Notes: generated by a model from the sequence alone, not told the origin. A DNA stretch of 64,000 nucleotides from Ahaetulla prasina (GCF_028640845.1 NC_080540.1:216673300-216737299); one strand, 5' to 3'. Numbered from the stretch's first letter, positions 22,134-32,935 are shown. Program-made: numbers and translations.

Positions 22134-22693
22134 ATACCACCACCCAAATTACTTTTATTCTAAAAAGAGAGAAGTAATATTGCTGCCTGCTTAAGTTTTC
22201 TTTACTTTTCATTATGATGACATTAGAGGGGAGGGTGATGTATTTGAGGGGATATGACAGCTCCAGACTGCATATCTGGGTGAGTGACAAGATTATAATG
22301 TCTGTTTATGAAGTTGGCAGGTACCAAGCCTAGACGGGGGAGGGACAGAAAATGAGAGGAATCTAATCCCATTGAATTTAGACTGCCCCATCAGAATTCA
22401 TACAAATAATAAAGCATTTCCATCACAGCTTCTCTTTTTTTATTTTTAGGTACAGAGAAAGAGATACATTTTGACCATGGTAATAATGTTCTTTACTGTC
22501 TTGATTGCATTAATGAATTAGGTCTTCATTTTTTTTTTAGAAGAAAGAAAAACCTGTAGATAGAATGTGTCATATTTACTTGCAGGGCAAAATGAGGGCC
22601 TTTTTTAAAAAAATAAAAATCAGAGAATTACCTGTGCTGTTCAGAAAGCTTGACGAGCCCTGATTCTTCTTCCATGGAACTGAAATGGCTTCA
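21456..22693. other. spacer with (TA)n microsatellite
   Basis: Unique-looking DNA with a (TA)n-(CA)n tract at about 22097-22132. No gene recognised. Confidence 0.5.
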
Positions 22694-22820
22694 TAAATTT
22701 ATAGGATTGGAAGGGCTCTTGAAAGTCATCTAGAACAGGGGCCTCCAAACTTGGCAACTTTAAGACTAGGGGACTTCAACTCCCAGAATTCCCCAGTCAG
22801 CAGGGGAAGTTGAAGTCCAT

Positions 22821-24361
22821 AAGATCTGGAGGGCCTACCGGGCCTCCGTCGGCCTTGTTGGCTTTCTGGCGGCGGTGGCGGCCTGGCTTCTTCGTCTGGC
22901 GCTGCCGTTGGTGGAGTGACTGGCGTCCCTTCCTAGATGGGGGGGATGTCGGTGGCCTCATGCGGCGGCGACGGGACGCTTTTGGTGGCGACGGCCGGGC
23001 GGAGGTGGCCGGTGGCGGCGGCCTGCCTCGGCGCTTCAAGGCGGCGGACGGCCTGTTAACATCTTTCCCATCGGTCCGCCCCCCCCCCCTCCTTCTTCCT
23101 TAGTCCACCCCTGACTATTTCTGGGGGGTGATGAACTGACTGAATGAGTGGTTTTGTCTTCTACCCCACGAGGATCACTATTGACTGCTTCCCATCAGGA
23201 TTGACTGACAGACTGGTTGTGGTCACTGTATCATCTGTTACCATCTCGACCGGCCCAGAATGGGCCTCCTGCCGGACTTTCTTGGTGATGTGAACGTTTA
23301 CGGCGGCTGACCTTCTTGCCCTGCGAGATGCCCCTCTCTCGCGGGTTTGGCCCTCCATACTATCGAGGGCCCACCTTGAGGACGGGCTTTGGAGCCCCGA
23401 GAGGTGGCATGCTAAAAATAGGAGGCTTAGGGGCTTTTTAATTAGTTGTTTTAAGAGATTTTTTAAGGGGACTTTTAATGGGGATTTTAAGGGTTGGGAG
23501 GGGAGGGATTGACGGGTAGGGAGAGAACCCGTCGGGAGGGGTGGGAGGGTTAGGGCGGGTATTGGGAATAGCCCGCCGGGTGGGGAGCCAGTCCTTGCGC
23601 GTGCTCGTGGCGGTTCAGTAATGGGTTCGGAGGTTATAGGGGGGGATTGCGTTCCTTTTGGTGAGGGTGGTTCCATTTGCACGGTAAGTGGGAGGGGCAG
23701 ATATGGCGGAAGGGGGACCGTATCGTTCTGGGGGCGCTCGATGTCTGCAGGCGATCGCGCCCGATCCCCTCCTTCTCCGGTTCCCTGGATGGTCAAGACC
23801 CTCAGAGCCTGGGCCTTCGTCTGATGTTATGCAATGCACGGTCCGTGGCCAATAAGGCCCCCCTAATACATGATCTGATTCAGGGGGGTGCCGCGGATAT
23901 TATAGGCGTTACGGAGACCTGGTTGGGCACTGAAGGGGGCGTGCCCCTGGTCGAGATGTGCCCGCCGGGTTTCCGTGCATTCCATCAGCCGAGGGCCCAG
24001 GGTAGGGGTGGGGGGGTGGCGGTTGTTATTAAAGAGAGTCTAGAGCCGAGGGAGACCACTGTACCTCAGATTGCCGGGTGTGAATCCCTCTTTGTGAGGT
24101 GGGGTCATAGGTGTCAGATGGGCTTGCTGGTCACGTACCTGGCTCCTTGCTGCGTGACAGCCGCCCTGCCCGAGCTCCTGGAGGTGCTGGCTGGGGTGGA
24201 AGTTGAGACCCCCAGACTTTTAGTCATGGGGGATTTTAACTTGCCATCTTCCGGCTTGTCATCGACGGTGTCTGTGTTTTTTAAGTGCCTGTAAACCGCC
24301 CTGAGTCCTTCGGGAGATAGGGCGGTATATAAATATGATTAATAAATAAAATAAATAAATA
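22821..24361 (+). mobile_element. internally deleted L2/CR1-group LINE, GC-rich 5' region retained
   Basis: A strikingly GC- and CpG-rich 5' region (22821 to about 23800) leads into an AP-endonuclease coding segment, then jumps directly (about 24270-24295) to the LINE 3' tail (ctgtaaaccgccctgagtcc, hairpin, aaataaata). The RT coding region of about 2 kb is missing. LINE copies are usually 5'-truncated, so retention of both ends with the middle deleted is unusual. The A-rich end (aaataaataag) merges into MITE sequence, with ataag as a possible TSD. Confidence 0.75.
23815..24294 (+). pseudogene. LINE endonuclease fragment (AP-endonuclease-like)
   Basis: Open frame reading LRLMLCNARSVANKAPLIHD, ADIIGVTETWLG, GGGVAVVIKESL and VMGDFNLPSS. 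These correspond to the exonuclease-endonuclease-phosphatase domain of L2/CR1-group LINE ORF2: the N of CNARSV, the catalytic E of TETWL and the GDFN motif near its C-terminal half. The frame runs straight into 3' UTR and stops at 24292-24294, so the last part of the endonuclease and all of RT are absent. The true start is upstream or lost. Confidence 0.85.
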
Positions 24362-24530
24362 AGTCTTGCCAAGCTCTGAGATCCCTGATCCACTGTTTTT
24401 CAAGTGGGTAGGGAATTCTGAGAGTCCAACTTTCTCAGAGTTGCCATTATTGAGATACACTTATCTAGCCCAACACTTTGCTCAGGGTATCATCTCTGAC
24501 AGATGACCACCTCTGTTTGAAGACCACTGC

Positions 24531-24787
24531 ACTTGATAGCCTTGCTATAAGCTCATAAACCAGGAGGTTCCACCTGACATCTAACCTGACGTTTTTTTTA
24601 ACTTGTAATTTTAACTATTTCCTGGCCTTATCCCAAGATTATATCATCCTTAATTCTTAAGCAGGTTAAGAGCAGACTTACTGTCCATGGCCAGAACCAA
24701 ACCAGAGCAGAGACAGAGAGGAAAGGGATGTGAAGTCCCACTGCATGAGCAAAAGTTTGTTTACTTAATAGTGAAGTTTTATTTTTT
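24531..24787. other. unassigned spacer
   Basis: No feature recognised. Confidence 0.4.
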
Positions 24788-24838
24788 AGAAAGGAAGGAA
24801 GGAAGGAAGGAAGGAAGAAAAGAAAGAAAGAAAGAAAG

Positions 24839-24920
<82 letters not shown>
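24788..24920. repeat. (GGAA)n-(GAAA)n microsatellite
   Basis: Compound purine tract: about six GGAA units, then about 25 AAAG units with one interruption. Open frames across it (KERKKERKKE) are artefacts. Confidence 0.97.
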
Positions 24921-25439
24921 GCTTTATTTGAAACCTTCAACCCACCCCTCCCAATTTTTATGTAAATTCTGACTTTTTTGGAGGGGTATAATATACATAC
25001 ATATGTTTAAAAATCAGATGACAGACAGACAGACATGGTAAGTAGCTCCCTACAATGGACATGAGTCTTCCTCCCACTAGTAGACTAAATTTATGCAACA
25101 AATGGGACCATTGTTCTGGGTTTGAGCCTGATGTTATCTTATCTTGCTGATTCTCAATAGCAAGATATATTTTTAGGAAGAGCAATAAATTATGGGTGCA
25201 TCTGTTTTCATAGAAATAACGACATGTAATGCAAAATAACTACATGTAAGCCATTAGTCTGATATTTCCTGGGCTTAATAGACAATAACAGCCATCATTT
25301 TGTACCTTTGATTTTTTTTCAAGTACTCCTGCATAAAACACATCAAAGTAGATCTAGTCTGTTAATTACGAACTATGCCATCTACCTTCTGACCTACGCT
25401 TAGTTCATAAGATTATTTACCAAAACATTCTACCTGTAA
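24921..25439. other. unassigned spacer
   Basis: Includes a short (GACA)n run near 25020-25034; otherwise unique-looking. Confidence 0.45.
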
Positions 25440-25872
25440 ATGAGTACTTTAATTTCAACCGTAATAACCCAAGGGCTATCAATAGATTCAAACTCAATGT
25501 AAATCGCTCTAATCTTGATTGTAGGAAATATGATTTCCGTAAATGTCTGGAACACTCTACCTGATCCTATTGTTAGCCTCTCTAATCCCCATACCTTTCA
25601 CCGTAAACTGTCCACCGTGGACCTTTTGTGTTTCTTAAGGTCCCTAAGGGGGCATGCATAAGGTCCCTAAGGGGGCATGCATAAGCCCATCAGCGTGCCT
25701 ATCATCCCTGTCCTACTGTCCCCATTTATATGTAATCATTCTATGAATTTATGGCTATGTTTTGCCTATTTATATCCTTTTTTGTGTGCCAATTTTTTTC
25801 ATGAGTCCATGTCTATGTCTATTGTGTTACTTGTTTCCTTATACTTGTTAACAAATAAATAATAAATAAATT
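25440..25872 (+). mobile_element. CR1/Jockey-group LINE 3' fragment
   Basis: ORF2 C-terminal codons (AINRFKLNVN then NLDCRKYDF) followed by the family 3' UTR (ggggcatgcataagcccatc, cagcgtgcctatcatccctg) and an (AAATAAAT)n end. Same family as 35809-37490, 41036-41220, 43372-46230 and 51712-52186. It contains a 23-bp tandem duplication at the stop/UTR boundary (25636-25658 and 25659-25681). Confidence 0.85.
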
Positions 25873-26059
25873 ACACTTTTATGTAATTTATTTTAGTTTT
25901 TGTGTCTCCTTCTTTCTTCATTGTCTCCCCCCCCCCACTTAAGTCTTAACCTCTTTAACTTCCCCTACAGAAAAATAATAATAATTGCAATTAAATGTTT
26001 GGAAAGTGAGATGGACTATATCCAAAAAAACATGCTTCCAGGGTGCAGACAGATGGCAT

Positions 26060-27175
26060 TGCCTAAATGATAGAACCTGGAGTGCACCAACCCTACCAGA
26101 TTAAACCAGCTGATTAACCCAGCTGAGCAGATACTATGGGAGACAGGCGGTCACTCAAATAACCAGGCTTTATGCCATAGAGGGCTCTATAGGTAGCAAC
26201 TGTTGTGTCTCGTCCAATCTCACCTCAGCTGGGGTCTTCTTATCTGCTTCCGAACACGGAGGAATGTTCTAGTATGCCTCCCAGCCCCAGCCCTGGCTCC
26301 ATGCCCAGACAGGCTGAAGAGGAAGAAATACCTCCAGCCCCCAGCTCTGGCTCCATGCCCAGGCAAACGGAGCAACTAGACCCCTCCCCCTCCTCCACAG
26401 CATGTGAGCCTGAGGGAGGTCTATTACCAACAGCTGCCGACTGGAGTGACCCTCACGTCAGAAGACTTGATAGGCGGAAGCAACAGAAGGAAGGGAGGGG
26501 CAGGCCTGGATAAGTGCTGAGTCATGGAGCCACACCCCATGGCCTATATAAAGGATCTGCTTTCTGGCATTCTCTGAGTCAGGCAAAGTCTAACATATCT
26601 TGCTGAAGTCACTTTCTGGTCTCCTGCCTGCCCTGAGGACTTTGCTAGGACTTTGGCAGAGCAGCAGAGGCACACCTGATTCGGATTTCCCTGACCCGGC
26701 CGTCAGCGGAGGAGTGGGACACGACAGCAACAACTAGCACCTTGAATTGCAATTAGAAGGAAACTGGCAAGTCGTGAAACTCAGGAAGCTGAATTGTTAC
26801 ATGGGAATACCAAGTATGTTGCTGCACATCATTGCTGCTCCATTACAGAGCAGCAGGAGTTTTTAGGTGGACTTCAGGAGCAGCTCCATGTAAACATATT
26901 GCAGTAATCAAGCCATGAGGTGACTGGTCTGAAGGGCCTCCCTGATCTACGAAAGAGTGCAACTGGTGAATCAGATGAAGCTGGACAAAAACCTTCCTGG
27001 CCAAAACTGCCCCCCTATTCATTGAGCAAGAGCTGTGAGTCCATAAACGCCCTCAAATTGTATAGTATCCTTGAATGAGGAAGTGGAACCCCATCCAAAG
27101 TCAAATATGGATGTAGCAGCATCAGTATTGGCCAACCTAGAAGATCTCCTCTGAATATGAAATCATCATCATCAT
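26060..27175 (-). mobile_element. L2-type LINE ORF2 relic hosting a solo LTR
   Basis: On the minus strand the sequence resembles the L2 ORF2 C-terminal half: HLIHQL...VTSxLDYCN-like text around 26880-26960, and KALYGIKPGYLSDRLSPIVSAQ-like text at about 26120-26190. It has stops and indels. The solo LTR at 26201-26726, with TSD gcaac, interrupts it. Confidence 0.65.
26201..26726 (+). mobile_element. solo LTR, 526 bp (copy 2 of 3)
   Basis: TGTTGTGTC...GACACGACA with a perfect 5-bp TSD gcaac (26196-26200, 26727-26731) and TATATAAA at 26545-26552. Compared with copy 1 it has an extra 6 nt (ttctag-type) and an extra codon, which keep the internal frame open (26205-26513). Confidence 0.93.
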
Positions 27176-27190
27176 CATCCTCACCTAGGA

Positions 27191-27819
27191 CAGTGATGGC
27201 GAACCTTTTTTTTCTTGGGTGCCAAAAGCGCGTGCCCACACCCATAATTCAATGCCCCCTGTGCCTCACCCCCCCCCTACGCAAGCGTGCACCCTCATGC
27301 TCTCCCGTGCATGTGCGCACGACACCCCCTATGCCCCATTTTGGGCCTAGCAGGCCTCCATGAAGCCTCTGGAGACCGGAAACGGTCTGTTTCCTGACTT
27401 CTGATGGGCCCAGGAGGCCTGCTTTCTTGGAGCCTGGAGAGGGCAAAAATGGCCTCCCTCACCCCTCTGGAGGCCCTCTGGAGCAGGGGTCTCCAACCTT
27501 GGTCCCTTTAAGACTTGTGGACTTCAACTCCCAGAGTTCCTCAGCCAGCCAGCTGGGAGTTGAAGTCCACAAGTCTTAAAGGGACCAAGGTTGGAGATCC
27601 CTGCTGTGGAGGCCAAAAGCACCCTCCCAGAGCCTTCACTTGAGCCCTGTACTTACCTAGTATCCAAAACGGGCCACGTGGAGACTCCTGGGAGGGGAGG
27701 GGTGGAGTGGGAGGCATACATATGTGCACTGGAACTGAGTTAGGGCAACGGCTCTCATGCTCACAGATATGGCTCCACATGCCACCTGTGGCACGTGTAC
27801 CATAGGTTCGCCATCAGAG
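27191..27819 (+). mobile_element. hAT transposon (CAGTGATGGCGAACC family), 629 bp
   Basis: The left end cagtgatggcgaacctttt and right end ggttcgccatcag are terminal inverted repeats. The TSD is acctagga (27183-27190); its right copy is split into acctag (27820-27825) and ga (28353-28354) by the later solo LTR. Contains a second MITE (27484-27603). GC-rich interior, no transposase frame. Confidence 0.85.
27484..27603. mobile_element. palindromic hAT-like MITE, 120 bp, nested
   Basis: Almost the whole element is one inverted repeat: caggggtctccaaccttgg ... ccaaggttggagatccctg, with arms of about 55 nt around cagccagccagctggg. The flanks ctctggag / ctgtggag form a 7-of-8 TSD. It lies inside the 27191-27819 hAT. 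Confidence 0.85.
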
Positions 27820-27825
27820 ACCTAG

Positions 27826-28347
27826 TGTTGTGTCTTGCCCGCCCTCAGAGCAGCCGGGGCCTTCTTACCTGCTCCCCAACACTGAGGAATGTATGCCTTC
27901 CGGCCCAAGTCCTGGCTCCATGCCCCCACAAACTGCAGAAGAAGGAGCATCTCCCTGCCCCAGCCCTGACTCCATGCCCAGGCAAACGGAGCAGCTAGAC
28001 CCCTCCCCCTCATCCACAGCAGGTGAGCCTGAGGAGGGTTTACTCCCAAGAACAGCTGATTGGAGTGACCCTCGCATCAGAAGATTGGAGAGGCGGAGGC
28101 AACAGAGGGAAGGGAGGGGCAGGCCTTAATGAGTGCTGAGTCATGGAGCCACACCCCATGGCCTATATAAAGGAGCTACTTTCTGGCAGTCTCTGAGTCA
28201 GGCAAAAGTCAAACTTATCTTGCTGAAGTCACTTACTGGTCTCCTGCCTGCTCTGAGGACTTTGCTAGGACTTTGGGCAGAGCTGCAGAGGCAAGCCTGA
28301 TTCGGATTTCCCGGACCCAGCCGTCAGCGGAGGAGTGGGACACGACA
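27826..28347 (+). mobile_element. solo LTR, 522 bp (copy 3 of 3)
   Basis: TGTTGTGTC...GACACGACA with a perfect 5-bp TSD cctag (27821-27825, 28348-28352) and TATATAAA at 28164-28171. It inserted inside the right TSD of the hAT at 27191-27819. Its internal frame (27830-28129) is open, as in the other two copies. Confidence 0.94.
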
Positions 28348-28709
28348 CCTAGGATGCTGGCAGCAACCAGCATCAGCCATCAGCGCCAGTCAATGATATT
28401 TATGATACATTTTTAAATGTTCAGTTGACTAAATTTCATGTTTACTGAATAAAAGAGTTCATCGTCATCATCATCATTCCATCCAATATTTAAAATTCTC
28501 TGGACAGATCATAACATTATTTAGAACATTAAAGCAGTGAAGTCAATACAATAGCAAAATCTATTACATTCTATTATCAGTAGAAGAACTATTATTTAAG
28601 TATAATATAGGCACATGAAGAATATTATACATGCCCGGGATAGGAAAAATAACTTAACTTGGTGCTATAAAGATATCAATAAAGATGAGAGGATTACTTT
28701 GATATAGAG
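28348..28709. other. unassigned spacer
   Basis: Short (ATC)n near 28453-28466; otherwise unique-looking. Confidence 0.4.
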
Positions 28710-29051
28710 CAGAGGTCCCCAACCCTGGGCTACAGACTGATACTGGTCCAAGCCCTGTTTGGAATTGAGCAGCATAAGCAGTGGGCAAGCATGGGAAGCA
28801 TTATTTGCTCATGTGTGGGATTAGGTTCAGCAGTGGGTTTCTACCGGTTCGCCCCAGTTCAAAGCATGTGCGCACAGGCGTGCACTCCCGATTCCGAACC
28901 AGTAGCGAAGATAAGTGGAACCCACTACTGATTAGGGTGTACATGCAAAACTATCCCCTCCCACCCAACCAACGCCACCAACGATGCCACATGGCAGAGC
29001 CAAAAAGGGGACTGCTATTATAGAGGACAACTTTGCTATTGGGGACCAGTG
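28710..29051 (+). mobile_element. hAT-like element (CAGAGGTCCCCAACC end) with nested MITE
   Basis: The left end cagaggtccccaaccctgg and right end ttggggaccagtg are inverted repeats of a common hAT type. No matching 8-bp TSD is visible, so the outer boundaries are less certain. A 103-bp MITE lies inside. Confidence 0.6.
28828..28930 (+). mobile_element. hAT MITE, 103 bp
   Basis: cagcagtgggtttctaccgg ... ggaacccactactg, with flanks attaggtt / attagggt (7 of 8 match). Interior includes gcatgtgcgcacaggcgtgc, as in the related short elements. Confidence 0.75.
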
Positions 29052-30329
29052 AGACATGATAACAACAGGCTCAAACTCACCGCAATGGCCCTATTCGTTG
29101 CATAAATATAGTCTTCTCATTAAGGCCCATTGCATTGAGCCTTTCTAGTCATGCATAGCTGAGATCATTTTTGGGAACAGAACCATTGCAGACCGCTGAC
29201 TAGCTGGTCTGAAGGCTGCCGCAGTGGTTCCTCTTTTCTATTGATAGCTGGCTTAGTCATTCTTTATTGGCTTTGGGTGAGTAGGTGCTATGATGAAGTC
29301 ACTGTAGAGCGGATCATGGCTTTATAGTACCGTAGGGTAGCTTGTAAAAGTGATGTTACATGCTGTTTGCTAATAGGAAGCGTTCTGAAGGTGCAGTTTC
29401 AAGGCAGCAATATTGCTTCAGATTAGTAAAGAGCTTTTGTTGATGAAGAGAGACAGCAAACACAGGAATGTGCCAGGCTCTCCCTTTCCTCCAAGAAGAA
29501 GATGTAATTTTACACTGTAATATAGTGTGTATCGTAAGGTGTATAGATTACAGCTGAAGTTTCTGGCAGAGATAGTGCTCCAGGCTTCCTTAGATAAAGG
29601 GAAGAGAATAGAGCTCATGACTCATCAGACAACATTAGGAGATTAATAAGGTGGTTATACATGAACGGATGACACTTTTGGGGTAGGGTGTGCTTGCTTG
29701 CTTGCTTTTTAATCAAGTGGGAAAAAGAAGAGAGGAGCCTGTACAGAACTAAAAAAGTGCCATGCAGCCTGGTACAGCATGGCAACCAGCCTATTGTGCT
29801 GCCTGTACAGAACTAAAAAAGAGCAAAAGGCCATTTGTTGCCTGCCAATGTTCCTTCAATAGACTGGCTCATGTGGGTGTAAAGCCAAACAAAACCAAAA
29901 AAAAAAACTTTTTTCTTCATTTGGAGGAATTTAAGGGCCCATTTTAAAAGTGAAAAAAATGTTTTAGCCTAGTCAGGCTTTGCTTCCAGAGTCACTGAAT
30001 GAGTGGTTGTTGATAAGGTGACCAACTTTTTTACAATGAGAAGGACAAATAAATTGAAGAAAAAAAATATCGTAAATAAAAGAAACATTTTATTCATTGC
30101 AACAATAATATAGAATACACTATAATATGATAAATGCATAATAAAAAACATTTGTAACAATAACATTTTATATTGTAATTATGCTTACATGCCTATTTAT
30201 TATTATTTAAATGAGTATTTTTCTATTGAATGAATATTTTTTGTCAATGTATCATCTTCTAACAATATATTGGAAATATCTGAACAAGAAATATCCTTCA
30301 TATTGAATTTTACGGCAAGTGCTACAGTA
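29052..30329. other. unassigned spacer
   Basis: AT-rich. A direct repeat of gcctgtacagaactaaaaaa occurs twice, 63 bp apart (about 29738 and 29801). No gene recognised. Confidence 0.45.
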
Positions 30330-30552
30330 TCATTAAGTGTTAAATTTGTACCCTATGACCAGCATTAGTGTCGTAAATGTTGTACCTTGATGAAGGTATT
30401 TTTTTCTTTTATGTACACTGAGAGCATATGCACCAAGACAAATTCCTTGTGTGTCCAATCACACTTGGCCAATAAAAAATTCTATTCTATTCTATTCTAT
30501 TCTATTCTATTCTTTTCTATTCTATTCTATTCTATTCTATTTTATTCTATAG
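30330..30552 (+). mobile_element. snake-type LINE 3' tail with (ATTCT)n
   Basis: 3' UTR text (atgtacactgagagcatatg; gacaaattccttgtgtgtcc; acacttggccaataaaaaat) leading into (ATTCT)n at 30477-30552. Tails like this, ending in a pentanucleotide microsatellite, are known from the L3-type CR1 LINEs of snakes. Further copies are at 59888-60020 (reverse) and 63100-63396. Confidence 0.85.
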
Positions 30553-31125
30553 TATCAACATTCAATCTCGATTTCTCACTTTTCCAAAAATCATTAGCAA
30601 TTGAATAAATAAAATTAATTATTAAAACTGAAACAATAACATAAGCAAATAAACTTGTAAATAAAATTATACATATTTGGAAATTATTAAACAGATAACG
30701 AATTAATAAAACGTGAATTATTGTGCTCACCTGTGTATGATTGAATATTCACTGAGAAAGAAGTGTGCGTGTGTGACATGTTGTGCTTCGGTAAGAAGTA
30801 AACAAAGCCATTTGCACACGGCGCACTCTCTCAAAACAATTCTTCTGTGCAGAGCGCATGTGTCTCATAATTACATCTTGCCGCACTGTACCGATCCTTG
30901 ATGAATCGTCATGTCAAATACAAATACATCACATCACACACAATGGATCCGATCGGATCGGCATTGATCGAATACGGATATTTACAGATTAGTCTTCAAA
31001 TATCGAAAAGGAGGACATGTAGGAGGACACTTTTCGAGACAGGACAGAACTTACAAAAGGACTGTCGTCCCTAAAGGAGGACGATTGGTCGCCTTATTGT
31101 TGACAACTACTATTATTGCTACTGC
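30553..31125. other. unassigned spacer
   Basis: AT-rich sequence, no gene or clear repeat recognised. Confidence 0.4.
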
Positions 31126-31370
31126 TGCTGCTATTTATGGTTTGTGTGGTTAGGATGCCAGGTTGGAGGTTAGCAAGCCCGCTTTCAAGACCCGATTGCT
31201 GCTGTGGGGCAGGCAGGGTGAGCTCCCATCCTGCCAGGGACATGAAAAGAGCCCCCCAACTGGGCATCCCCCGGCAATGGTGATGTCACTGGCTAATCCT
31301 TTCATCCCAGAAGCATCTCGGTGCTTCTGACATGAGTTTGATGCGATGCCAACCATGATTGGAGCCCTTG
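31126..31370 (+). mobile_element. possible tRNA-derived SINE variant
   Basis: gggtgagctcccatcctgcc resembles the Sauria-SINE body, and ctttcaagacccg resembles a B box. The rest (ctggctaatcctttcatccc) is unfamiliar. Weak assignment. Confidence 0.35.
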
Positions 31371-31499
31371 GAGAAATACTTTAGGGATTTCTTCAATACT
31401 TGGACATTTTTAAATTTTTCACAACTGAACAGGCTAATTTTACAAAAGAAAAAAAACCCACCATCCTGCTAGGAATTGCCCATGTTCTTGATTAGGACT

Positions 31500-31822
31500 C
31501 AAATTTTTAGGCTCCTGCCAGTCTCGGAAGAAGCAATGGATAGAAACTAATCAAGGAGAGAAGCAATCTAGAACTAAGGAGAAATTTCCTGACAGTTAGA
31601 ACAATTAATCAGTGGAACAACTTGCCTCCAGAAGTTGTGGATGCTCCAACACTGGATGTTTTTAAGAAGAGATTGGACAACCATTTGTCTGAAGTGGTGT
31701 AGGGTTTCCTGCCTAAGGGTTGGACTAGAAGACCTCCAAGGTCCTTTCCAACTCTGTTATTCTATTCTATTCTATTCTATTCTATTCTATTCTATTCTAT
31801 TCTATTCTATTCTATTCTATTC
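31500..31822 (+). mobile_element. CR1 LINE 3' fragment ending in (ATTCT)n
   Basis: ORF2 C-terminus (LELRRNFLTVRTINQWNNLP, APTLDVFKKRLDNHLSEVV), CR1 3' UTR (ggttggactagaagacctcc) and a terminal (ATTCT)n at 31757-31822. The same pentanucleotide ends a clearly different LINE 3' UTR at 30477. Confidence 0.9.
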
Positions 31823-32501
31823 ATTGTAGATTACCAGTAATAATATTAGTAATAATATAAAGCTATAGCCAAAGCCTGTAATTTTACTGAAAGTTATAAT
31901 TTGCTCCAAGAATGAGCTGCTCTGTCTGCATTCTTTTTAGGTGATACCTCACTTGATGAGCTGTAGTGATTTCCTGATCGGCTAACAAGCTCAAACTGTA
32001 AAGTAGCTATCAGTCAATGTGCTTAAGTGCACAGCTACCATTAACTTCAAATGGGATATTACTCTTGGAATTACTTCCACAAATTAAATCACTCAAAGGC
32101 TTAGAGAAATAACTGACACCAATCACTCTGAATCCTCATGCCGTTCTTGGCTGCGAATCTTTTTTGTGTTCCTCCGAGTTGCACGTTTCAAAGTTGGCAA
32201 GTTGTATTTCAGGAAAATTAGCTAGAGAGGAAGAGAGAATTAACTTGTGAGTGTTTTAGGTCATCAAGCCCTTTTATGTTTAGCTGAGATTCATTTATTA
32301 AGATTTACTGAGGCTGTTCTCTACACGCCCACACCCAAAAAAGAAGGGGAAATGATGTGTTAAACATTTGTCACATTGGAATTGCTGAATTAAATTCTTT
32401 TGAGGCGCGGGTTAAAGAGTTATGTTTCTTTCCCCAGTTCATAATGCAGTAATTTGGATCAAAGCATATAACATAATTGTAAGATTTCTGAGTGTTATAC
32501 A
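31823..32501. other. unassigned spacer
   Basis: Unique-looking sequence; no gene recognised. Confidence 0.4.
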
Positions 32502-32658
32502 CAGTGGTGGGTTGCCTCCAGTTCAGACCAGTTCTTGGGAACTGATAGTAAAACCAGGGGGGAGGCTCTGCCCACCGACCCCGATGTCATCAAGAAGTTT
32601 CTGCACATGCGTGATCCCGCTGCAAATCGGTAGTAAAGGTAAGTAGAACTCACTCCTG
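32502..32658 (+). mobile_element. hAT MITE, 157 bp
   Basis: cagtggtgggttgcc ... gaactcactcctg with a perfect 8-bp TSD gttataca (32494-32501, 32659-32666). Confidence 0.88.
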
Positions 32659-32789
32659 GTTATACAGATCACTTGATCTGCTTCATGAGCCAGGTCAGCA
32701 GCAACCTCAGAGATGCAAGGGGCAAGGGGCTTCAAAAAAGTCAAAATGGCCCTTGTGGTAGTCTGATAGAATCCTAAACTAAACCTAGC

Positions 32790-32935
32790 CACAACAGGGA
32801 GCCGGATTGTCTGAAGACACTACCATAGCCATGTGACTGGCATGACTGTATGCTGAGGTGCATGGAAACACTGTTACCTTCCCACCAAAGTGGTACCTAT
32901 TTATCTTCTCCCATTTGCATGATCTGAAATCACCC
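32790..32935 (-). mobile_element. Sauria-type SINE fragment
   Basis: The reverse complement gives the body (ggtaccactttggtgggaag, gtaacagtgtttccatgcac, gtcatgccagtcacatggc). Both the tRNA head and the 3' tail are missing. Confidence 0.75.

Larger units (their letters stand above)
22736..24387 (+). mobile_element. hAT-like MITE interrupted by a LINE
   Basis: The left half 22736-22820 (caggggcctccaaacttgg then cttcaactcccagaattcc) and right half 24361-24387 (tcttgccaagctctgagatc then cctg) reconstruct the same type of palindromic MITE seen at 27484-27603 and 43159-43293. The LINE at 22821-24360 sits between them. The flanking 8-bp duplication is not clear. Confidence 0.65.
22694..24530 (-). 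mobile_element. CR1 LINE fragment split by nested insertions
   Basis: The left part (22694-22735, ggattggaagggctcttg then aaagtcatctag) and right part (about 24456-24530, tctagcccaacactttgctc then tctctgacagatgacc) read together as the minus-strand CR1 3' region. Between them sit a MITE, a second MITE-like fragment (24388-24455) and, inside the first MITE, a LINE. The order of insertion follows from the nesting. Confidence 0.55.

Noticed and set aside
22797..23103. Arg/Pro-rich and Gly/Trp-rich frames in the GC-rich block as a CpG-island gene
   Set aside because: The block continues into LINE endonuclease codons and a LINE tail, so it is the 5' region of a LINE and not a host promoter.
24687..24965. 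Lys/Glu-rich frame KERKKERKKE
   Set aside because: Translation of a (GAAA)n microsatellite. The same holds for 20719-20910 and 33067-33359.
28710..29051. Exact TSD for the CAGAGGTCCCC hAT
   Set aside because: The flanks atatagag and agacatga do not match; the boundaries stay tentative.
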